DNA of 31,456 nucleotides from a virus. The translations under genes and the position numbers were made by a program. The notes beneath the pieces were generated by a model. It did no database searches, was not told the origin of the DNA, and was given only the letters and a program-made list of their open reading frames with translations. The stretch spans positions 1-31,456 of the IMG/VR virus record IMGVR_UViG_3300009059_000040; one strand, written 5' to 3'. The stretch's first letter is position 1; each line of letters begins with the position of its first letter. Positions 23,919 through 29,921 of the stretch are shown here, one piece after another.

Positions 23919-25033
23919 ATCATAGTGAATGGAGACTGCATAGGGCGGTATTTCATCGCCTTATTCAGATTCTCCGCTTCATTACCTTTTCTCTCCAACA
24001 TCTTATCAGGACGTAATCTCTCAAGCCTTTGAGATAATTCCTCGACTAATTTTAATTTTTCGTCTTTACCTTCAGTTAAAAGAGACGTGTAATCTAATTT
24101 TACTTGACTATCAGGTACTTGGAGATCTCCCGAGAATTTAGAATAGATACGACCTAACCCCTCTTTTGAATACGCAATAAGATATTTTCTTACCCAATTC
24201 TGTGCGGGTTTATTAAGTGTCTCCCAAGTAAGTTCCTCTGTTTGTATGTCGGAAGGTAATTTTACAATATCCTTATTTTTCGCCAAACAATCGTCCCTAT
24301 CGTTGGTGTCGTAGTACCAATACCACACATAATAATTGTGTTGTTGTATGGAACCAAAATCAAACCTACCACCAGGAACATTAGCCAAGTGGACTAATTT
24401 TTTACCCTCAGGTAATGCGGTTATTCTATATGTTAATTCACCACCAATAAGACGGTTTTTAATATTTCTATCTTGCATTCTTGCAAGTAAATCATATGCA
24501 GGTAACATAAAGTAAGAACCTGATGCCCCCATTTGAGCAAAACCACCAACTCCACCAAAACCTACTCCACCGAGACCACCAAAACCACCTAAAAATGGGT
24601 CAACAATAGAATCAGTTAATTCCGCTCTTGTAAACCACAGTAATTCATTAATTTCTCGACCCGCAGGGATTTCATAAGTTTGTTGTCCCGGCACCAATTC
24701 TATCTTGTCTTTTTTAAGGACATAATCACCCCCTGTTTGTAGACCAACTATCTTTGAATAAGAATATGAATATTGTGTCTCATAGTCTAAGGATCGTGTT
24801 GTGAACGCTCTTGTCAACGACTGTGTGTCCACATCTAATCCCGCCAATGACGACCATTGTGATTCAATTAACCAATCACTAACGTACTGTTCGTATTCGT
24901 CTAAAGATAACTCTAAGAATGTGTCTAACTGTTCTTCAGTTAATTCTACAGACCTAATTGGCATTCCCAAAAGGTGTAAAACCTGAGAAAATAACTTCTC
25001 TCTATTTGTAGGTGTAATAATAGTGCTTGCCAT
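23915..25033 (-). CDS. Putative neck/head-completion protein (gp13-like)
   Basis: 372 residues. The N-terminal LLGMPIRSVELTEEQLDTFL, DEYEQYVSDW, the central VPGQQTYEIPAG, and the C-terminal AQNWVRKYLIAYSKEGLGRI plus ELSQRLERLRPD segments follow the plan of T4-like neck proteins (gp13-type) and related head-tail adaptor proteins that close the filled capsid. Residues 149-171 are an unusual Gly/Phe-rich run (GGFGGLGGVGFGGVGGF). Late box at 25048-25055. The stop overlaps that of DNA polymerase in a shared TTAA. Choice of gp13 over another neck protein is uncertain. Confidence 0.62.
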   Translation of the reverse strand: MASTIITPTNREKLFSQVLHLLGMPIRSVELTEEQLDTFLELSLDEYEQYVSDWLIESQWSSLAGLDVDTQSLTRAFTTRSLDYETQYSYSYSKIVGLQTGGDYVLKKDKIELVPGQQTYEIPAGREINELLWFTRAELTDSIVDPFLGGFGGLGGVGFGGVGGFAQMGASGSYFMLPAYDLLARMQDRNIKNRLIGGELTYRITALPEGKKLVHLANVPGGRFDFGSIQQHNYYVWYWYYDTNDRDDCLAKNKDIVKLPSDIQTEELTWETLNKPAQNWVRKYLIAYSKEGLGRIYSKFSGDLQVPDSQVKLDYTSLLTEGKDEKLKLVEELSQRLERLRPDKMLERKGNEAENLNKAMKYRPMQSPFTMI

Positions 25034-25035
25034 AC

Positions 25036-25066
25036 TTGATTTATTACAATAAATAGTTTATATTTG
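25036..25066 (+). promoter_or_regulatory. Host (Bacteroidetes-type) promoter of the possible nuclease gene
   Basis: TTG (25036-25038), 20 nt, TATATTTG (25059-25066), the same spacing and -7 box as at the DNA polymerase gene. RNA would start near 25073, about 14 nt before the TTG start codon at 25087. It overlaps the oppositely oriented late box of the neck gene. Confidence 0.62.
25048..25055 (-). promoter_or_regulatory. Late-promoter candidate TATTTATT
   Basis: Minus-strand TATTTATT ends 14 nt before the ATG at 25033. It lies inside the spacer of the divergent host-type promoter (25036-25066), so the two promoters would compete for the same DNA. Confidence 0.55.
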
Positions 25067-25086
25067 GGAAAACTAAAGAATTTATA

Positions 25087-26115
25087 TTGATAGGATTAGG
25101 TAAAAATATTAAGACCCCCGAGTTAGACAGTGGTATTGTACAATCTTTATTTGTTTCTAAAAACAATTTTTCAAACCAATCTCATTGGATTAAAGGTTTA
25201 AATTGGATTTTTCAAAATAGGGATTGGTCGGAATATGATGGGTTTAGGTATGATTTTAGTTCCGATATGAATAGGTATGGTGTTTATTATACCCTATCAA
25301 ACTATGAACTGTGGTCGTGGAGGAATAGTGTTGAAACAAATCAAAGCGCCATTTTAGAAATTATAAATGAATATAATTTATCTCATGATAGTTCTGAACA
25401 GATAACTGTAGAAAACCTAAAAAAGGACTTTCCAACTTATTCGGGTAAACTACTAAGATACATTTACTACAATTTTGATTATGTTTTTGGGACTAAGGGA
25501 GTAACCCATTTATCTCGAAAACTACAGATCACGACGGCCAATGTGTGGTACCGTTCGAAATTCTCAGAAATAAGTTTCATTAGAAATTATTTTAGTCAAT
25601 CTAAAATTTTTATCCCTAAAAATAGGGGTAATGGTGATGATTATCGTCATGGATTAGATTTCGTTATTGACGATTTAAGGTGTCAACATAAGAGTTGTTC
25701 ACTAATTGAAAGACAGGACTCTTATGAGATCTTTTCAAACAATCTACATAAGGAAAAACACAAAACATTAAATTGGTTGGTAATCGAATACGGCGTTTCA
25801 GTTTATGTATTCGATATTAATGATATTTTTGATCCAACAATAATAACGACCCATAAATCCATAACAATACCAAAAGAAAGGTTGGTTTTTATAAAAGACA
25901 GACCTAATGATGAACTTACCAACATACTTAAGCAAATATTCAATCTATCAATTGGGTCGGGATATATTTTTGAAATGATCGACTCTGAAGAACCTTCAGT
26001 CGAAATGGATCTTATAAATAAGAATATTATAATAAAATTTAATGGGGTTGATTTAGACTCAATCGAGAAAGAATTAAGAGATTGTTTAGAAGAACTAACT
26101 AATGTTCTTTACTAG
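25087..26115 (+). CDS. Unrecognised protein, possible PD-(D/E)XK nuclease
   Basis: 342 residues from a TTG start at 25087; an in-frame stop at 25054-25056 limits any upstream extension and the first in-frame ATG is near codon 61. The segment GLD191FVIDDLRCQ200HK202 has the spacing of a PD-(D/E)XK catalytic core with Gln in place of Glu, followed by a predicted strand NWLVIEYGVSVYVFDI; the N-terminal half is Trp/Tyr-rich and helical. Such a protein could be a restriction-like or DNA-processing nuclease. It stands alone under a host-type promoter between late genes on the other strand. I do not recognise the family; the nuclease idea is a hypothesis. Confidence 0.72.
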   Translation: MIGLGKNIKTPELDSGIVQSLFVSKNNFSNQSHWIKGLNWIFQNRDWSEYDGFRYDFSSDMNRYGVYYTLSNYELWSWRNSVETNQSAILEIINEYNLSHDSSEQITVENLKKDFPTYSGKLLRYIYYNFDYVFGTKGVTHLSRKLQITTANVWYRSKFSEISFIRNYFSQSKIFIPKNRGNGDDYRHGLDFVIDDLRCQHKSCSLIERQDSYEIFSNNLHKEKHKTLNWLVIEYGVSVYVFDINDIFDPTIITTHKSITIPKERLVFIKDRPNDELTNILKQIFNLSIGSGYIFEMIDSEEPSVEMDLINKNIIIKFNGVDLDSIEKELRDCLEELTNVLY

Positions 26116-27846
26116 TTCCGATGCGAAACTTTCAGAATATTCCCCATCACCCATCACTTGGTCGATAATGTCTTTTTTCTTCTGTAGAATGTTGTAAACT
26201 GTCATCTCTATAGTATTTTCAAAGACAGGATAATAAACAAGAACACTATTTTTTTGTCCGTATCTATATGCCCTGTCTTCCGCTTGTGAGTGGTCTGCGG
26301 GTACAAAAGATAAATCATTCATTATTACCGTATCTGCAGCTGTTAGTGTGATACCCACACCCGCAGCCTTAATGTTACCAATGAATATTTTAATTTTATC
26401 TTCATTCTGAAAACGGTCCACAGAATCTTGTCTACGGTCTTTAGACATTCTACCATCAATAACAACAGAATTCTTTTTATATTTTTCATGTAACATATCT
26501 AAAGATGTTGTAAAGTTGGTGAATACTATCACTTTCTTACCCTGTTCAATGACCTTATCGATTAATTCACATGTGTGTGACACTTTTTCGATAGCAATGA
26601 GTTGTCTAAGTTTCATTAAACGATTTAGTGTGACAGTAATACTTTCTTTTTCTTTGTTGTCTTCCGTAATTCTTAAAAAGTCAGATAATTCATCGTCGTA
26701 AAACGAATTTTTAAGTTCTAACCATATTGGTGAAACTATTTTTTCGGGTAAATCAAGGACATCCGTTTTCATTCGTCTAAGAACTATCGATTTAGTTTGT
26801 TCTCTTAATTCTTCTAGATTACTCGCACCACTCGTATTCCAAACCTTTCTTCCGCCAACCCTAAATTGATAACCTTTACAATATCTCATCACATAACTCT
26901 TCCAATTAAGTGTCAACGGTGAGTTAACGATTTTAAGTAAATTATAATAATTGATTGGTCTTGAAGTCATAGGGGTTCCTGTTAGTAACCAAACCTTCGG
27001 GATTTTAGCCAAAATATCATTAAGTAATTGAGTTCTTTGTGCCTGACTATTTGATATGTAATGTGCTTCATCCACAATTGCAAGATCAAACCCCTCATTA
27101 ACAATGATTTGATATGCCTCACTATCCACACTATTCTCTGTGGTGTGAAAGTTTTTCAATATGTCGTAATTGATGATGTAGTATTTGAAGGTGGACCCCC
27201 ATTTTTTACCTTCAACTATCAATGTGTGTGCATCAGAATAGTTTTCAATCTCTCTCTTCCAATTTATTTTAAGGGACGCGGGACAAACTATTAAAACTTT
27301 TTTTGCACCACTCTCTAAAGACGCAATAACTGTTGATGTCGTTTTACCCAACCCCATATCATCAGCAAGGATAAATCTATCATTTGCAAGTAATTTTTCA
27401 ATTGCCTCTTTTTGGTGTGACATCGGAGGTCTTTTATCATACGGGGAATAATCAATTTCTCTATTTAACTTCTTTTCCTCTTGTGTTATGGAAGCCTTTG
27501 GAATCCACATAGAAATATGTTTCATTTCTTTAGTGATGTTCCCCCATACATGATATGCCTTATCACTTTCACAAAGAAGTTTTTCCACCCATATCTCATC
27601 AACGGGTTTCATTAAAAGTCTATCCTCTTGTATTTTACTACCAAATTGAGGGGCAATTTTAATATATTTTCTTGCGACTTTAGGTTGTGTATTGTGGTAT
27701 TTTAGAATGTATTCTGATTGCGGGCGTGTAAGCGTAAAATTTTTTGATGTCTCAAATTTACGTTTCCATTCAAGTATTTGGTTATTAAAACCATTATAAC
27801 TCGCTAATATTTCTCTCGCCTCTATTTCAGGTATACCATTTCCCAT
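26095..27846 (-). CDS. SNF2-type DEAH helicase (SMARCAL1-like)
   Basis: 583 residues from ATG 27846 (MGNGIPEI); an ATG at 27918 would run across the divergent gene's late box and start, so it is rejected. The SNF2 motifs are in order: Q-box PMSHQKEAI, Walker A DDMGLGKT (162-169), DEAH (259-262), LTGTP (288-292), the second RecA domain with VVIDGRMSKDRRQ, and motif VI QAEDRAYRYGQ (521-531). This is the SMARCAL1/annealing-helicase branch; T4 uses UvsW for fork remodelling and recombination, and this protein may fill that role. A weak host-type promoter (TTTA, 19 nt, TATATTTA) precedes it. Its 3' end overlaps the convergent gene by 21 nt. Confidence 0.9.
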   Translation of the reverse strand: MGNGIPEIEAREILASYNGFNNQILEWKRKFETSKNFTLTRPQSEYILKYHNTQPKVARKYIKIAPQFGSKIQEDRLLMKPVDEIWVEKLLCESDKAYHVWGNITKEMKHISMWIPKASITQEEKKLNREIDYSPYDKRPPMSHQKEAIEKLLANDRFILADDMGLGKTTSTVIASLESGAKKVLIVCPASLKINWKREIENYSDAHTLIVEGKKWGSTFKYYIINYDILKNFHTTENSVDSEAYQIIVNEGFDLAIVDEAHYISNSQAQRTQLLNDILAKIPKVWLLTGTPMTSRPINYYNLLKIVNSPLTLNWKSYVMRYCKGYQFRVGGRKVWNTSGASNLEELREQTKSIVLRRMKTDVLDLPEKIVSPIWLELKNSFYDDELSDFLRITEDNKEKESITVTLNRLMKLRQLIAIEKVSHTCELIDKVIEQGKKVIVFTNFTTSLDMLHEKYKKNSVVIDGRMSKDRRQDSVDRFQNEDKIKIFIGNIKAAGVGITLTAADTVIMNDLSFVPADHSQAEDRAYRYGQKNSVLVYYPVFENTIEMTVYNILQKKKDIIDQVMGDGEYSESFASELVKNIS

Positions 27847-27887
27847 AGTCCTTATTAAATATAAGGAATTCAAATCAATAATTAAAC

Positions 27888-27895
27888 TATTTATT
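27888..27895 (+). promoter_or_regulatory. Late-promoter candidate TATTTATT
   Basis: TATTTATT ends 4 nt before the ATG at 27900, as at 20528. It lies in the 53-nt gap between the divergent helicase and neck genes and would give a leaderless mRNA. Confidence 0.55.
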
Positions 27896-27899
27896 ACAT

Positions 27900-28412
27900 A
27901 TGAATAACAAGTTACCAATTACAAGATTAAATAAATTCTTTTCAAATGAGGATTTTGACTTTAATTTACAGTTAGGTCAGGAGTATCTTCATGGGGATTT
28001 GAATATGAAATTGGTTCTCTATCAAGTAGATAGGGATTCGACAGATACAGATGCGGTTTATGCCGAGGTCGGTAAGGATCAGATTAAATTTTTTCCTCCT
28101 ATTGAATTTAATGGGTTAGTTAAGATAGAACAACCTAAAAATTCTTCATATAAAAATGGTATGGTTAGGTATCTTGAACCCGGTAATATGACTATTTCGG
28201 TCTATATTAATCATTTAAAAGACCTCAATATTGACATTAAATACGGTGATTTCATTGGATACCCCGAAAGTGAAGACAGAGTTAGATATTATACAGTAAC
28301 CAATGACGGGAAAGTAACTTCAGATAACACACACAATATGTTTGGTTTCAAACCATATTATAGAACAATAACATGTGTTCCGGCACAGGAAGTAGAATTT
28401 AGAGGAGTATAA
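27900..28412 (+). CDS. Putative neck/connector protein
   Basis: 170 residues, beta-rich, with YGDFIGYPESEDRVRYYTVTND and FGFKPYYRTITCVPAQEVEF near the C-terminus. It directly precedes the tail-terminator candidate and the sheath gene, the place where T4-like genomes keep neck proteins (gp14/gp15 region), so a head-tail connector role is likely. I do not recognise the family firmly. Late box at 27888; the stop overlaps the next start by one base (TAATG). Confidence 0.65.
   Translation: MNNKLPITRLNKFFSNEDFDFNLQLGQEYLHGDLNMKLVLYQVDRDSTDTDAVYAEVGKDQIKFFPPIEFNGLVKIEQPKNSSYKNGMVRYLEPGNMTISVYINHLKDLNIDIKYGDFIGYPESEDRVRYYTVTNDGKVTSDNTHNMFGFKPYYRTITCVPAQEVEFRGV
28401..28407 (+). promoter_or_regulatory. 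Shine-Dalgarno-like site AGAGGAG
   Basis: AGAGGAG ends 4 nt before the ATG at 28412. It is the only clear Shine-Dalgarno-like sequence I noticed in the window and lies inside the coding end of the preceding gene. Confidence 0.5.
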
Positions 28413-29644
28413 TGGGATACCCTAAGAAAAAAAATAACATCAGTGTTTATCAAGGTAAACAACTAACAGAACGAAGACAAGAGTTGTTAGATAGGATAAC
28501 TAAATCCGACTCTTATCTCCCTGACTCAATATTGCACGATGATTTGGATTTGGGGATGTTAGAATTTGTAAAAGATAAATTTAAGGTTATTTCCGATGGC
28601 GAACAAATACCCGTCATCCCTAAAATTTTAACAATACAAAGGTGGGGTGAGTTTACTAACACTTGGAATTTCTCCGATTTGGATGGTAATGCGAAACTAC
28701 CATTTATTGCTGTTATTAGACGACCTGACGTACAACCCGGTACAAACCCTAGTTTACAAAGAACAATACCTGATAGACAACAATTTTATTACGCATCAGT
28801 TCCGACATGGAATGGAACCCAAATGGGTGCGGACATATATAGAATACCACAACCCGTAGCAATCGATATAACATATGAAATTAGTGTGGTTTGTACTAAA
28901 TTCAGAGATCTCAATAAGTTCAACCAAATAGTTCTACAGAAATTTTCTTCTAGACAAGCCTACACGACAGTAAAGGGTCACTACATTCCAATTGTTTTAG
29001 ATTCGATTGAAGACAATACCCCTGTTGATTTAGATTCTCGTAGATTTTATATCCAAAATTATAAATTTACTTTGTTAGGTTTTATTATTGACGAAGAGGA
29101 GTTTGAAGTTAAACCTGCGGTGAGTAGATTATTTTTAATGAATGAGTTTATTCAGAGTAATAATTTTGAGAAGAAATATCTAACCAAAAATTTAGAGATC
29201 AGTGTCACTAATTTTACTGCCGATGGTATACAAACAGTTTTTAGTGTTGGTGAGACTATCGGTATACTTTTTAACGTATCAATTAATGGTTTGATACAAG
29301 AGAGGGATGTTGATTTTTACCACGTCGCATTAACCTCAAAAATTACATTTACTGAACCACCCGTGGAAGGTCGTATCATCACAATAACTTACTATAAAGG
29401 TAGATCAAGTGTCTTCACTGATTCTGAAGGTAATGTTAGACAAGTTTCTACAGAATACTTTGATTATGACGGTGAATCTTTGTCGATTAATACCCTAAAC
29501 TACATTGATAGTGTTGTTAGTTTAAATGTCAATGGTTTGATACAACAAGAAGGGATTGACTTTGAAATTGCCGGTGGAACAGAAATACTTTTAAATGGAG
29601 CACCTAGAGTCGGTGCAAGAATCGGTGTTACCTACCTATATTAA
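28412..29644 (+). CDS. Putative tail terminator/sheath stabiliser (gp15- or gp3-like)
   Basis: 410 residues. The central part (PVIPKILTIQRWGEFTNTW, FIAVIRRPDVQPG, VAIDITYEISVVCTKFRDLN, KGHYIPIVLDS) follows the pattern of T4-like tail-completion proteins that cap the tube and sheath before head joining. The last 150 residues hold two copies of a small beta domain: VSINGLIQERDVDF with PPVEGRIITITYYKG, and LNVNGLIQQEGIDF with APRVGARIGVTYLY. It sits between a connector candidate and the sheath gene. The assignment to gp15 versus gp3 is open. Confidence 0.68.
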   Translation: MGYPKKKNNISVYQGKQLTERRQELLDRITKSDSYLPDSILHDDLDLGMLEFVKDKFKVISDGEQIPVIPKILTIQRWGEFTNTWNFSDLDGNAKLPFIAVIRRPDVQPGTNPSLQRTIPDRQQFYYASVPTWNGTQMGADIYRIPQPVAIDITYEISVVCTKFRDLNKFNQIVLQKFSSRQAYTTVKGHYIPIVLDSIEDNTPVDLDSRRFYIQNYKFTLLGFIIDEEEFEVKPAVSRLFLMNEFIQSNNFEKKYLTKNLEISVTNFTADGIQTVFSVGETIGILFNVSINGLIQERDVDFYHVALTSKITFTEPPVEGRIITITYYKGRSSVFTDSEGNVRQVSTEYFDYDGESLSINTLNYIDSVVSLNVNGLIQQEGIDFEIAGGTEILLNGAPRVGARIGVTYLY

Positions 29645-29803
29645 TTATTCATCATAAAGACTACTTTTTCTTTCAGTACAGTTCTGATCGATCCATTTTT
29701 CAAGTACTCTATATAACTTAAAACCATTCTTATCACAGTAAGTTTTTAACTTATTGTGGTGTTCTACACTTATTTTAACGTTTTTGACTTTGTTGTTATC
29801 CAT
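29645..29803 (-). CDS. Small ribbon-helix-helix-like protein
   Basis: 52 residues from ATG 29803 (MDNNKVKN). VKNVKISVEHHNKLKTYCDK then GFKLYRVLEKWIDQNC fits a ribbon-helix-helix DNA-binding fold (one strand, two helices), as in Arc/MetJ-type repressors. Upstream in-frame ATG at 29878 would add a hydrophobic 25-residue leader and cross the late-box variant, so it is rejected. The gene is antisense between two late plus-strand genes, its stop adjoining that of the tail-terminator gene. A phage transcription regulator is likely. Confidence 0.68.
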   Translation of the reverse strand: MDNNKVKNVKISVEHHNKLKTYCDKNGFKLYRVLEKWIDQNCTERKSSLYDE

Positions 29804-29806
29804 AAA

Positions 29807-29814
29807 GATAAATA
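29807..29814 (-). promoter_or_regulatory. Late-box variant TATTTATC
   Basis: Minus-strand TATTTATC ends 3 nt before the ATG at 29803. Last base differs from the other boxes, so it is the least secure of the set. Confidence 0.35.
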
Positions 29815-29881
29815 TGGATAAAAAAGGATCTTTAAATATACCAAAATAAAAAAGTGGTGAAATCTTTACTAAAAACAAAGA

Positions 29882-29889
29882 TATTTATA
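29882..29889 (+). promoter_or_regulatory. Late-promoter candidate TATTTATA (tail sheath)
   Basis: TATTTATA ends 32 nt before the sheath ATG at 29922, the longest leader in the set. The 118-nt gap between the small regulator and sheath contains nothing else I can identify. Confidence 0.55.
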
Positions 29890-29921
29890 GTAAACAATAA
29901 AAAAATTAACTAAAGTAATCG

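Noticed and set aside
27847-27918. Longer helicase start adding 24 residues
   Set aside because: It would cover the late box and start of the divergent gene at 27900, and the added residues do not resemble a helicase N-terminus.
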